64,000 bases of DNA from an uncultured Rhodocyclaceae bacterium (GTDB taxonomy: Bacteria; Pseudomonadota; Gammaproteobacteria; Burkholderiales; Rhodocyclaceae), in the NCBI GenBank assembly GCA_907163075.1, contig CAJQTY010000003.1, forward strand, positions 796,637-860,636. Direction: 5' to 3'. The notes under the pieces are model-generated. The model was not told where the DNA came from, searched no databases, and worked only from the letters and a program-made list of their open reading frames with translations. The first letter of the stretch is position 1. Every line of letters starts with the position of its first letter. Shown here in pieces: positions 26,005 to 34,243 of the stretch. A program made the translations under genes and the position numbers.

Positions 26005-27120
26005 ATGATCTTGCGCAAATTCATCGCCCGGGCGGTGCTGCTGTCATTCGGCGTGGCACCGGCGCTTGGCTCGGCGAGCGTCGTCGGATTTCTCGGCAAC
26101 TTCGATGTCGTCAATGACACGGGCCGGTCCGCCAACGGGTTTGAAATTGACCTCGCGGGCTTGCATGCGGCCGACGTTACCGATGTCTTCGGCGGGCCCG
26201 GGCGAGGCTTTCCAACCGGACGCGGCTTCGGCGCCCAGAGCGTCGAACGCTACGGATCGCCCGCGGTCACCGAGTATTCAAACGGTTCGAGTTTCGGTAC
26301 CAAGGTGACCTATTTCGCCCTGTATTCCAGCGCCAGCAGAAGCTGGGATTTCAGCACGCCATCGACGACAGCCGGGACGTTCGTCACGCCGGGCGACAAT
26401 TGCTGGTCCGGTGGCGGCCTCGGCTATAACGCCAGCACCCCCTGCGACCACTTCGGCGTCGGCACGCGAGCCAATGCGACCAAGACGACCTATAGCTGGC
26501 TTTACGGCGACGACACCGGTACCCTGAGCAGTGCCGGCGGTGCCGTCAGCCTGCCGGCCCCGGTCTGGGACGTCGTTCAGGCCCCGGCCGCAGCGCCGCT
26601 GGTCGTCGCGCACGTCCAGGCGCCGGAACCGGTTCAGCCGCCCGGAAAACCCGAAGCGCAGTGGGGCGAAGCAATCTGGGTCAAGGTGTTCACGACGGAA
26701 CTCGAGCAGCCGGTAGGTCTCGAAGAACTGGTCGCCGACAACGCGAAGGTCAAGCTGGCAGAGACCGAAACCGAATGGCAGTTGCTGCAGAAGGATCCCG
26801 GCGACCCGCTTAGCGGCCAGCTCGAAAGCGGATACGGCGCTCCCGTCGGCCCCAATGCCGCGTCGATTCTGCGGCGCTACGAATTCTACAAATTTGGCGG
26901 GTTTTACGATCCGGTTGACCATCACGCCCTGCTCATCGGCACCGACTCGGCTCCCGGAGAAGGCGATGTCGGCAGCTACATCGGCGCCCAGAATGCAGGT
27001 GCGAACCTCAACATCGCAGCGGTAGTGCCGGAACCCGAAGCCTACGGAATGCTGTTGGCCGGTTTGGGCTTGGTCGGATTGATCAGCCGGCGCACGCGAC
27101 GACAGGGCATGAGCGCCTGA
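26005..27120 (+). CDS. PEP-CTERM sorted exoprotein
   Basis: 371 residues. A signal peptide (MILRKFIARAVLLSFGVAPA, cut near 25) and a C-terminal sorting signal are visible: VVPEPEAYGMLLAGLGLVGL followed by ISRRTRRQ, that is PEP, a hydrophobic helix and a basic tail. Such proteins are cut by exosortase and exported in exopolysaccharide-producing bacteria. The mature region has an Ig-like Gly/Thr/Ser-rich first half (FGTKVTYFALYSSASRSW), a proline-rich linker near 220 (APEPVQPPGKPEAQWGEAIW) and an acidic second half. AAAGGAGGAGG precedes the start and a terminator follows. Function is unknown; such proteins are often matrix or surface components. Confidence 0.9.
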   Translation: MILRKFIARAVLLSFGVAPALGSASVVGFLGNFDVVNDTGRSANGFEIDLAGLHAADVTDVFGGPGRGFPTGRGFGAQSVERYGSPAVTEYSNGSSFGTKVTYFALYSSASRSWDFSTPSTTAGTFVTPGDNCWSGGGLGYNASTPCDHFGVGTRANATKTTYSWLYGDDTGTLSSAGGAVSLPAPVWDVVQAPAAAPLVVAHVQAPEPVQPPGKPEAQWGEAIWVKVFTTELEQPVGLEELVADNAKVKLAETETEWQLLQKDPGDPLSGQLESGYGAPVGPNAASILRRYEFYKFGGFYDPVDHHALLIGTDSAPGEGDVGSYIGAQNAGANLNIAAVVPEPEAYGMLLAGLGLVGLISRRTRRQGMSA

Positions 27121-27146
27121 TTGCCTTTCTCGGTTGTACGCGCCAG

Positions 27147-27168
27147 CGGGGGCTTCGGCCCCCGTTTT
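27147..27168 (+). terminator. intrinsic terminator of the PEP-CTERM gene
   Basis: CGGGGGC (27147-27153), a TTCG tetraloop and GCCCCCG (27158-27164) form a perfect 7-bp stem, followed by TTTT. It ends the PEP-CTERM transcript 27 bases after its stop codon. Confidence 0.9.
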
Positions 27169-27353
27169 CGTAACTGCTGCGCTTTTGAGCCAGGAGGTTC
27201 CCCGGGAATGACTTTTGCGGCCAAACCCTGCCCCGCACACGGCAGCATCGGGCAACGGCAAAATCAGTCGCCTGATACGGATACGCGCTTCAAGCCGTGC
27301 AATCTGTTCTATCATTCACCGAATTTTTTCGATCACCCAGCGAAGGCACAACC

Positions 27354-27764
27354 ATGCAAGAACCGGCAATCCTGACGGCGGGCCTCCTGCTCGCCGTCTC
27401 CCTCCAGGCCACGGCGGCCGACCTCAGCGAGACAAAAACAGCCTCCGGGATCGCCATAACCACGCTCAGGGAAGGCAGCGGCGCCAGCCCCAAAAGCAGC
27501 GAAACCGTCAAGGTCCATTACCGCGGCACACTGCCCGATGGCAAGGAGTTCGATAGTTCCTACGCGCGTGGACAGCCGGCCAGCTTCCCCTTGAACCGCG
27601 TGATCCCGTGCTGGACCGAAGGCGTGCAGACGATGAAAACCGGCGCCAGGGCAAAACTCGTTTGTCCGCCCGGCCTGGCCTACGGCAGCAAGGGTATTCC
27701 CGGAACGATCCCGCCCAATGCAAGCCTGGTTTTTGAAGTCGAGCTTCTGGAAATCGTCAAATAG
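27354..27764 (+). CDS. periplasmic FKBP-type peptidyl-prolyl isomerase
   Basis: 136 residues from ATG 27354 (MQEPAILTAGLLLAVSLQAT), a signal-peptide start; a longer in-frame start upstream has no signal character. The FKBP core is complete: SETVKVHYRGTLPDGKEFDS, FPLNRVIPCWTEGVQTMKTG, KLVCPPGLAYGSKGIPGTIP and ASLVFEVELLEI, with the usual Tyr, Phe, Asp and Trp of the active pocket. It would speed proline isomerisation of secreted proteins. It follows the PEP-CTERM gene but behind a terminator, so it is independently expressed. Confidence 0.92.
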   Translation: MQEPAILTAGLLLAVSLQATAADLSETKTASGIAITTLREGSGASPKSSETVKVHYRGTLPDGKEFDSSYARGQPASFPLNRVIPCWTEGVQTMKTGARAKLVCPPGLAYGSKGIPGTIPPNASLVFEVELLEIVK

Positions 27765-27822
27765 AAGCCGGGCCGCGAGTGATCGCGCGCGCGTCGACCG
27801 GCACGGCGCGCGGTTTGAGCGC

Positions 27823-28512
27823 TTACGCGGATTGCGCCGGCGAGTACGGGGAAGTCACTTCGACGGCCACTCCGACTGTCCCACCAACCAGGATTTTGCG
27901 CACGATCTGGCCTTTGCAGAACAGGACGTCATGAGCGTCGCGCACCGGCCAATCGATTTCGACGTTGATCGCTTCACCGACTCGCTGCGGCACGGCGCCT
28001 TCGAACTCGACATACATTCCCTTGTCGCTGATGTCCTTGATCTCGCCGCGTAGCGTGCCGATTCGTGCCAGCGTACGCAAAGGAACGCGCAGGTGCTTTC
28101 GCTTTTCGTCGTTGATGCCGGTCGGGTCGGGAGCGGAGTCCGTCCCGTGAAAAGCGTGATCAACCTGATCAAGCAGGGCTTTGACCTCAATCTGATGGCC
28201 GACGACTGTTGACTCGGAATCGGCAATCAAAGCGACGGATATGTCGACGCAAGCGCTGTCGACCATCACGATGGTCGGTCCCGCGTAGCGCTCCCTGAGC
28301 TGGCGCAAGGCGCTCAGCACGTCGTTGACGCCCGCGCCGTGACTGATGTCGAGGAAAACGACATCCGCATGGCCAACTCCCCGATTTTCCGAGCCGGGGC
28401 ATGAAGGCGCGCTGCCGGTGACGGCAAACCGTTCCGGCATGGCCTGGAACAGACACCGCAGCCCCTCAAGAAATACCGGGCAGGGGCTGATCAGAAAAAT
28501 TCGCTTGGTCAT
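27823..28512 (-). CDS. receiver-like domain fused to a PilZ c-di-GMP-binding domain
   Basis: 229 residues from ATG 28512 (MTKRIFLISPCPVFLEGLRC); an upstream GTG at 28533 has no ribosome site. The N-terminal half resembles a receiver: phospho-site-like Asp in ADVVFLDISHG and a Ser-containing VMVDSAC strand. The acidic pair at the N-terminus and the conserved Lys are absent, so phosphorylation is doubtful. The C-terminal half is PilZ, with RKHLRVPL (RxxxR) and DISDKGMYVEF (DxSxxG), the c-di-GMP-binding residues. It would act as an effector for c-di-GMP signals such as those made by the enzyme at 13301. Confidence 0.82.
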   Translation of the reverse strand: MTKRIFLISPCPVFLEGLRCLFQAMPERFAVTGSAPSCPGSENRGVGHADVVFLDISHGAGVNDVLSALRQLRERYAGPTIVMVDSACVDISVALIADSESTVVGHQIEVKALLDQVDHAFHGTDSAPDPTGINDEKRKHLRVPLRTLARIGTLRGEIKDISDKGMYVEFEGAVPQRVGEAINVEIDWPVRDAHDVLFCKGQIVRKILVGGTVGVAVEVTSPYSPAQSA

Positions 28513-28632
28513 TGCGAAACCTAAAGTTGCCACGATGGTTTCATGTTAGCTTTCCGCGATGGGTGTGAGTCCGATGTTCGCACGAATCACCTGCGCGACG
28601 GGCCAAAAATTGTGGCCGCCCGCGATGCTCAT

Positions 28633-28983
28633 TCAACCGCGCCGGAAACCGGCTTTCTTCTCCAGTGCGATATCTTCGACGGCAGTCCAGCCGGTGCCCG
28701 ACGAGCCGGGCGCCAAGCCAAGGGCCGCGTGCGCGAACGACAGGTGGAACATTTCCGTCGCCACTTCGGGCGGAAAACCCTGGCGACCATCGCGATCGGG
28801 AAGCATCAGGGCTTCCAGGTAGGTGTCGAGTGCCGCCGTGCCCCACAAATCGGCGATTTTGGCGAGGATATGCGGGAAGCACTGCTCGATCTGCACGGGA
28901 TAATCGCCGGCCTGTTTCCCCATCTTTGCCAGCAGTTTCGCCTTGTTGGCCTGAACGTCCTGCTGCTCTTTTGTCTTGTCCAT
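28633..28983 (-). CDS. hypothetical protein, 116 aa
   Basis: A soluble, helical protein (MDKTKEQQDVQANKAKLLAK, CFPHILAKIADLWGTAALDT, FPPEVATEMFHLSFAHAALG) with a strong ribosome site (CTGGAGGGG) before the ATG. A Lys/Gln-rich start and a hydrophobic ALGLAPGSSGTGWTAVEDIA end are seen. No family is recognised. It is transcribed in the same direction as pbpC but lies downstream of it with 142 bp between. Confidence 0.75.
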   Translation of the reverse strand: MDKTKEQQDVQANKAKLLAKMGKQAGDYPVQIEQCFPHILAKIADLWGTAALDTYLEALMLPDRDGRQGFPPEVATEMFHLSFAHAALGLAPGSSGTGWTAVEDIALEKKAGFRRG

Positions 28984-29125
28984 CGTCCCCTCCAGAGTTC
29001 GTTTTCAGTCACCGCCCTGTGCGTCAGAATCGCGACCTTTATTGATGCTCCATGAACCGGTCGTCAGCGCCGGTTAATCGCACATTAACACCACTTCCGT
29101 GAGCGCGTCGACATCGGGAAAAAGT

Positions 29126-31444
29126 TCATTGCCCGGCACGTCCGTATTTCATTCGCATTCCCTTGAGTGCCCGCACTTCGAACCCGACCGTCTCCAGTTC
29201 GTTCCCTCCGGCGTCAGCCAGAGCCAGGCGATGCCGCCCCGGCGACGGGCGCCACAGCACATCGTGCCCGGCCGGGCCCAGCGGCTGGCCGTCGATACGC
29301 CACTGCCAGCCGGCGCCGGGCTGCCCAGAGAGCCGCAGGGCGACGCGCTGGCGCGCGGGAGGAATATCCGGGTCCAGCGCGATGACCGTGCCCTGCCCCG
29401 GATAGGCTATGTGCGCCAGGGCCGTGCTTTCGGCGAGGCGCACCACGCTCATGCCGGTGCCAGCAATGAACCACTCCTGGCGCGCGGCCTCCCTGATTTT
29501 TTCGGCCGGCTCGAAGCGGATCGCCTGGCGCCTGACACCGGCCGGCGGCGGCGCCGGCGCATTGGCCCCGGCGCGGGCATTGCCGCCGCGCTGCAGCCAG
29601 TCCATCACCTCGCGCCACACCGGTGCGGCGCCCGCCACGCCGGACACATCGTGCATCGCTTCGCCGGCGGCATTGCCGACCCACACGGCGACCGTATAGC
29701 GCGGCGAATAGCCGACGCACCAGTTGTCGCGCATGTCCTTGCTGGTGCCGGTTTTCGCGGCGCTCCAGTACGGCGTGGCGAGCCAGGATTCGAGGCCGAA
29801 GGTGCCAACCCGCGCTGCGCGGTCGGCCAGGATGTCCGCGACGATGAAGACCGGGGCGGCGGCCGCGACGCGCCGCCGGCCAGTCCCCGATACACCATCG
29901 AAGACGCCGCTGCAGCCGCTTTCGGTACACGGCGGGCGCACCTTTCCCTGCACCACGCGCAGCGGCGACCACTCGCCGCCATTGGCCAGCGTGCGGTAGG
30001 CGTTGGCCAGCATGAGCAGCGACACATCAGCCGAACCGAGCGCCAAGCTGTAGCCGTAGTGGTCGCCGTTGCCAGTCAGGCTTTTGAAGCCGAAATCGTA
30101 CAAACGATCGCGCAAGGCGTCGGGCCCGACACGCACCAGCGTGCGCACCGCCGGGACATTGAGCGACCCACCCAGTGCCATGCGCGCGCTAACCCAGCCG
30201 CGATACTGCGGCGCATAGTTCTGCGGAACGTACAGCCCGTTGCCGGTGCTGATCGCCAGCGCTGAATCGTCGAGCAGCGAAGCCGCCGTCAGGTCGCGCC
30301 GCTCGAACGCCAATGCGTAGAGAAATGGCTTCAGCGTTGAACCGGCCTGGCGCAGCGCCGTCACGCCATCGACCTCGGGCGCGTCGGACAGGGCGCCGCT
30401 CGAACCGACCCAGGCCAGCACTTCGCCGGAGGCGTTGTCGAGCACCAGCAGCGCGCCATCCTCGGCGTTCTGCCGCGCCAGGTTGTGCAACTGACGTTGC
30501 AGGGAAGCGCTGGCGAAACGCTGGAGATCAGCATCCAGCGTGCTTTTCAGCCGCTCGCCCGGGCGCCTGAGCAGCTTCTGCGCGAGGTGCGGCGCCAGCC
30601 CCGGCGACTGTTCCTGGCCCAGCCAGCCAGCCGACTGGTCACGCAGGCCGCCGGACAGCGCCAGGCGCGCCAGCCCATCCAGCCCGTCGCAATCGGCGGT
30701 GTCCTGCCGCATCTGCGCCATCGCCCGCAACACGCCGCAGGCACGCCTGGCCACGACCGGCGCCGACGCCCCCGGCGCACGCAGCAGCGCCGCCGCCAGC
30801 GCCGATTCGCGCTCGTCCAGCCCGTCCGGCCACTTGCCGAAGAGGCCGCGGCTCATCGCCGCGACGCCGACCATCTCGCCGCGGAAGCCAGCCAGGTTGA
30901 GATAGGCTTCGAGGATTTCGTCCTTTTTCCAGCGCTGCTCCAGCCACAGCGCGCCGGCCGCCTGCGAGAGCTTCTGCGGGACGCTGCGCCGGCTCTGGCG
31001 CCGGGCGTTTTCGCCGTCGAACGCGTCAAGCAGGCCGACCAGCTGCATCGACAGCGTGCTGGCGCCGCGCGTCCGCGTGTTCCACAAGTTACGCCAGGCG
31101 CTGGCTGCGGCGGCTCCCCAGTCGACGCCGGCGTGCGCGTAGAAGTTCTTGTCCTCCGAGGCCAGCAGCGCCCGCCGCAGGCTGGGCGAAACGTCCTCGA
31201 TGCGCGTCCACGCCAGGCGCCGCTGCGTCATGTCGATACGCTTGCTGTGCACCGGCTGACCATCGCGGGCGAGCAGCACGGCGTCCGATTCGGTATAGGC
31301 GGCGCGCACTTCGGCGAACGACGGCAGCGCCGACGCCGGGGCGCAGCACAGCGCCCAGCCAGCGGCGGCGACGAGGGCTTTGGCCGGCAACGGCAGGCGC
31401 CAAAAGGCGGAGGTAAGGAAAGACGGGCGCCCGGCAACGTTCAT
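29126..31444 (-). CDS. pbpC: penicillin-binding protein 1C (bifunctional glycosyltransferase/transpeptidase)
   Basis: 772 residues anchored by an N-terminal hydrophobic segment (LPAKALVAAAGWALCCAPAS). The glycosyltransferase 51 domain shows ASEDKNFYAHAGVDWGAA (catalytic Glu about 95) and TRGASTLSMQLVGLL. The transpeptidase has SxxK in AGSTLKPFLYAL (about 368) and KTGTS at about 562 (AAKTGTSKDMRDNW). A C-terminal beta domain typical of PbpC follows (ALDPDIPPARQRVALRLSGQ, HRLALADAGGNELETVGFEV). It polymerises and cross-links peptidoglycan in the periplasm. The alpha-2-macroglobulin gene often found upstream of pbpC is absent here; a relic gene sits there instead. Confidence 0.93.
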   Translation of the reverse strand: MNVAGRPSFLTSAFWRLPLPAKALVAAAGWALCCAPASALPSFAEVRAAYTESDAVLLARDGQPVHSKRIDMTQRRLAWTRIEDVSPSLRRALLASEDKNFYAHAGVDWGAAAASAWRNLWNTRTRGASTLSMQLVGLLDAFDGENARRQSRRSVPQKLSQAAGALWLEQRWKKDEILEAYLNLAGFRGEMVGVAAMSRGLFGKWPDGLDERESALAAALLRAPGASAPVVARRACGVLRAMAQMRQDTADCDGLDGLARLALSGGLRDQSAGWLGQEQSPGLAPHLAQKLLRRPGERLKSTLDADLQRFASASLQRQLHNLARQNAEDGALLVLDNASGEVLAWVGSSGALSDAPEVDGVTALRQAGSTLKPFLYALAFERRDLTAASLLDDSALAISTGNGLYVPQNYAPQYRGWVSARMALGGSLNVPAVRTLVRVGPDALRDRLYDFGFKSLTGNGDHYGYSLALGSADVSLLMLANAYRTLANGGEWSPLRVVQGKVRPPCTESGCSGVFDGVSGTGRRRVAAAAPVFIVADILADRAARVGTFGLESWLATPYWSAAKTGTSKDMRDNWCVGYSPRYTVAVWVGNAAGEAMHDVSGVAGAAPVWREVMDWLQRGGNARAGANAPAPPPAGVRRQAIRFEPAEKIREAARQEWFIAGTGMSVVRLAESTALAHIAYPGQGTVIALDPDIPPARQRVALRLSGQPGAGWQWRIDGQPLGPAGHDVLWRPSPGRHRLALADAGGNELETVGFEVRALKGMRMKYGRAGQ

Positions 31445-31452
31445 TCACCGCC

Positions 31453-31527
31453 TCATTCGTAACCGCCGAGGAACTGCCCGCCACCGGCGTCGATGACCGG
31501 GAAATATTCGAGCTTCATGAGCGGCAT
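31453..31527 (-). other. 24-codon frame ending 8 bases before pbpC, probable gene remnant
   Basis: ATG 31527-31525 opens MPLMKLEYFPVIDAGGGQFL and stops at TGA 31455-31453, just ahead of the pbpC ATG. Its protein-like composition (EYFPVIDAGGGQFLGGYE) is unlike the surrounding frames. It may be the tail of the vanished gene upstream of pbpC, or a leader peptide. The frame overlaps the 3' end of the glycosyltransferase relic. Confidence 0.25.
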
Positions 31528-31811
31528 GGTCCGCCAACGATGCCGAAACGTCGCGTCGCTGTATTGCGTGTCACGATGGCCTGCTCCGCATTTGATCTCC
31601 GGACAAGTATAGGCGAGGAATCGACGACTTGAGCGACCGCGCTATCGACGCTGATCAGCGGATCGAGTTGGCTAAAGATCGCCGCCGTATCGACAAAATG
31701 CGCCAGCGGATGACCGAGCGTCCGTACGGGCAGGTGAAATGCCAGGATAACCTGGCGCAAGACTCGCGCGCCTCCAGGCAAAGCCATCCTTCCACGAATC
31801 GTCCCTGGCAC
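31515..31811 (-). pseudogene. remnant of a TPR/glycosyltransferase (GT41/heptosyltransferase-like) gene
   Basis: This frame contains LPVRTLGHPLAHFVDTAAIF followed by SQLDPLISVDSAVAQVV. It closely follows the block found near the C-terminus of bacterial TPR-glycosyltransferase proteins (LG..L.DF.DTAA....LDLVISVDTAVAHL). The usual downstream GALGKPVW and LLPF motifs are missing; the frame diverges after AVAQVV and stops at 31515. Nothing upstream (31812-31971) restores the TPR part. It is therefore a short fossil of a larger gene, and the identity is from pattern memory. Confidence 0.65.
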
Positions 31812-31971
31812 GGTATGTCAGGCCTTTTCATTGTAGTGCCGGAACGGCTGCCAATCATCGAATATGAAATTGACGAACCCGAGGCGCTAGAATAATCGCG
31901 TCCGGCGGGTGCCAGTGCCACCTGTTCAACCATAAACGGCGCCATCGTTCGATGGACTGGAAAGGCCATTC

Positions 31972-32646
31972 ATGTTTACCGAAGCCACTTTTGAATTCCT
32001 CGATGAACTGGCCGCCAACAACACGCGGCCCTGGTTCGAGGACAACAAGCCGCGCTATGAATCGCTGGTACGTGAGCCAGCGCTCGATTTTATCGAGGCG
32101 ATGGAGCCCGTGCTGAAAACCTGCGCACCGCATTTCCGCGCCGAAGCACGCAAAATGGGCGGTTCGCTGATGCGCGTGTACCGCGACACACGTTTCGCAC
32201 GTGACAAAACGCCGTACAAAACCAACATCGGCATCCAGTTCCGCCACGAACTGGGAAAAGACGTCCATGCGCCCGGCTTCTACGTGCACATTGCCCGCGC
32301 CGAGTGCTTCCTGGCGGTGGGTTGCTGGCACCCGGAAGCCGACGCGCTGGCGCGTATCCGCGATCGGATTGCGCGCAATCCCGAGCAGTGGTTCGCGGCG
32401 CGCGACGACAGCAAATTCATCGCCCGGTGGACGCTTGCCGGCGATCACCTGACCCGGCCACCGCGCGGTTACGCCGCCGATCACCCGGCGCTAGAGGATT
32501 TGAAGCGGAAGGACTTCATCGCCATGCGGCCGCTGTCGGCGGACGACGTTGGCGGGCCGCATCTGGTCGAATTGGCCGGCAAGCAGTTTGCCACCGCGGT
32601 GCCGTTCATGAAGTTCCTGTGCGCTGCGCTGGAGGTCGCGTATTGA
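31972..32646 (+). CDS. DUF2461 (TIGR02453) family protein
   Basis: 224 residues. Signature blocks of the family are present: TFEFLDELAANNTRPWFEDN at the start, ARKMGGSLMRVYRDTRFARD, KTPYKTNIGIQFRHELGKDV and PGFYVHIARAECFLAVGCWH. The family is widespread and has no established reaction; the protein is soluble. AAAGG at 31960-31964 supports the start. It is a single gene facing a long intergenic region on its right. Confidence 0.9.
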   Translation: MFTEATFEFLDELAANNTRPWFEDNKPRYESLVREPALDFIEAMEPVLKTCAPHFRAEARKMGGSLMRVYRDTRFARDKTPYKTNIGIQFRHELGKDVHAPGFYVHIARAECFLAVGCWHPEADALARIRDRIARNPEQWFAARDDSKFIARWTLAGDHLTRPPRGYAADHPALEDLKRKDFIAMRPLSADDVGGPHLVELAGKQFATAVPFMKFLCAALEVAY

Positions 32647-33346
32647 TCGGCGGCGTGCCCCGCATGGAGCGGCGGCAATCCGCTCGAAAGACATTTCGAG
32701 TCAAAAAAACGATTGTCAAGACTTGACTTATTCACAAAATCCTGATTGTTGATGAATTCTTGCATTGCAACAAATTCCTGCCCGGACATTTCCTGACAAA
32801 AATACAATAGTCGTTTAAAAACAATTGGTTGAAATATTGCTTAACAAAATTGCAATGAACCTGAAAGCCTTCAACGGCAAGCGTTTTGCCGTCTCGTTAA
32901 GACGTAATGCACAGAGTTATCCACAGAAAATGTGGACAAGTCTCACCCGACCCTGCGCCTTTCCTGTCACATTTTCGAGCGACCCAGTAAGGGCAAGGGT
33001 TTCCGCCCTTGGTCGGCCCACAGCCCAGACCCATGGATGGTTGAATCTCCGGGCCGTGAGTCGCTGTAGCAGGAGTTATGTACGTGCGCGAGAGCAAACA
33101 ACGGGAGAGCGGATGGCCGCTTGCGCAATTGCCCAGCCCGACGGTCGCCGCCGACAATGCCGCGGCTTTAAATCACCGCATGAGGTCTTTTTGAACCGGC
33201 GACACTCCCGCCATAACGCTGTTGCACGTCAGACGTGAACCGCCAACGCATGGCAAACCGGGGGCGACCATCCATGTGTGATGCTTGCCGCTGTCGCAGT
33301 CAGGGCAGCGCGTTGCCCGGCTATCCCGCGCAGCCGCAGGCGATGC
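32647..33346. other. 700-bp AT-rich intergenic region with DnaA-box-like sites
   Basis: No credible gene is seen. The stretch 32700-32870 is much richer in A and T than the rest of the window and contains repeated TTGCA/TGCAA words and a GTCAAGACTTGAC palindrome (32715-32727). Downstream, at 32988-33009, AAGGGC and GCCCTT form a hairpin. The remainder to 33346 returns to ordinary composition and shows no supported gene. Confidence 0.5.
32728..32939. promoter_or_regulatory. three DnaA-box-like sequences
   Basis: TTATTCACA at 32728-32736 and TTATCCACA at 32917-32925 both fit the TTATNCACA consensus. TGTGGACAA at 32931-32939 is the inverted form of TTGTCCACA, one base off consensus, facing the second box across 5 bases. 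The AT-rich tract lies between the first and second boxes. This could be a replication origin, a DnaA-titration site or chance; no dnaA or dnaN gene is in the window. Confidence 0.5.
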
Positions 33347-33934
33347 TTACTTCGGACGCGAACCCGTCGGAAACGGCCAGGCACCAGTCGGATTGAGGGC
33401 CGGCGTGGTACCCGGCGTTGCATTCTGTGAATGCGCAAGAGCCGCGGGCGCCGGCGGAGAAATCACCGCTTTCTTCGCCGCAGGTTTGGCGGCGGCTTTC
33501 ATCTTAGCCGGCTTGGCGGGCTGTTTGGCATCGGTGTTGGCCAGGGCCTTGGGCGCCGCCTTCTTGGCTGCCGGCTTGCCAACGGCCTTTTTCGCCGCTG
33601 GCTTAGCCGCGGATTTGGCAGCCGCCTTGGCGTCAGTTTTCTTGGGCGCCGCTTTGACGGCGTGCTTCGGCGTCGTCTTCTTGACTTCGGGTTTGTCGGA
33701 GGACTTCTTCTTTGTCACTGGTTTGGGCTCGGATTTCGCAACCGCCTTGGCGGCCGCCTTCTTCGGTGCCGCTTTGGCTGCAGCCGCAGGCTTCGAAGCG
33801 GCCTTCTTGACCTCGGGTTTGGCCACGGACGCCTTCTTTGCCACTGGTTTGGCATCTGACGCAGCAACTGCCTTAACCGCCTTCTTGGTCGCCGGCTTTG
33901 CAGCAACCGGGGATTTCTTCGCACTTGTTGCCAT
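33347..33934 (-). CDS. histone H1-like Lys/Ala-rich DNA-binding protein
   Basis: 195 residues made of KKA/KPA/AAK repeats (for example KKAASKPAAAAKAAPKKAAA, KSEPKPVTKKKSSDKPEVKK), like AlgP and the bacterial H1-like proteins. The C-terminal 30 residues lose the repeat (ISPPAPAALAHSQN) and end NPTGAWPFPTGSRPK, a tail I recall from betaproteobacterial H1-like proteins. AAAAGGAG before the ATG is a strong ribosome site. It would bind DNA non-specifically and compact the nucleoid. Repeat length probably varies between strains. Confidence 0.88.
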   Translation of the reverse strand: MATSAKKSPVAAKPATKKAVKAVAASDAKPVAKKASVAKPEVKKAASKPAAAAKAAPKKAAAKAVAKSEPKPVTKKKSSDKPEVKKTTPKHAVKAAPKKTDAKAAAKSAAKPAAKKAVGKPAAKKAAPKALANTDAKQPAKPAKMKAAAKPAAKKAVISPPAPAALAHSQNATPGTTPALNPTGAWPFPTGSRPK

Positions 33935-34243
33935 GTCGAACTCCTTTTCAGATTTGAAGGAAAACCGCTAGCCAGAGCACCGCAAAAAAAGCGATCCGTG
34001 AAATCCGGGCCAACTCGCCACAAAAAATCATTTAAACACGGCCGACATTCATAACTACTAGATATTGTGTTTCTCTTGTAATTTGCGACTGATTCTAGTA
34101 GGGCAATACACTTGGCGCAACAGTTTATTTATGGATCACCGGAATACGGAATATTTAAAAAGAATAGCCCGACTGCATGGCCATTCGAGAACCGGAACGC
34201 GCCTGACTATGACGAGAAGAAACACGATGTGGCGCGGCAAACG
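33935..34243. other. 309-bp AT-rich intergenic region between ampD and the H1-like gene
   Basis: It should hold the promoter of the H1-like gene. CTACTAGA at 34055-34062 and TCTAGTAG at 34094-34101 form an 8-bp inverted repeat 31 bp apart. A plus-strand frame from about 34112 overlaps ampD and has no ribosome site, so I do not call it a gene. Confidence 0.45.

Noticed and set aside
30485-31462. 325-codon plus frame opposite pbpC
   Set aside because: Antisense of the PbpC glycosyltransferase domain; composition is repetitive Arg/Gln/Ala.
31629-31895. Plus-strand frame across the glycosyltransferase relic
   Set aside because: Starts with TTG, has no ribosome site, and is complementary to the relic frame that carries a recognisable motif.
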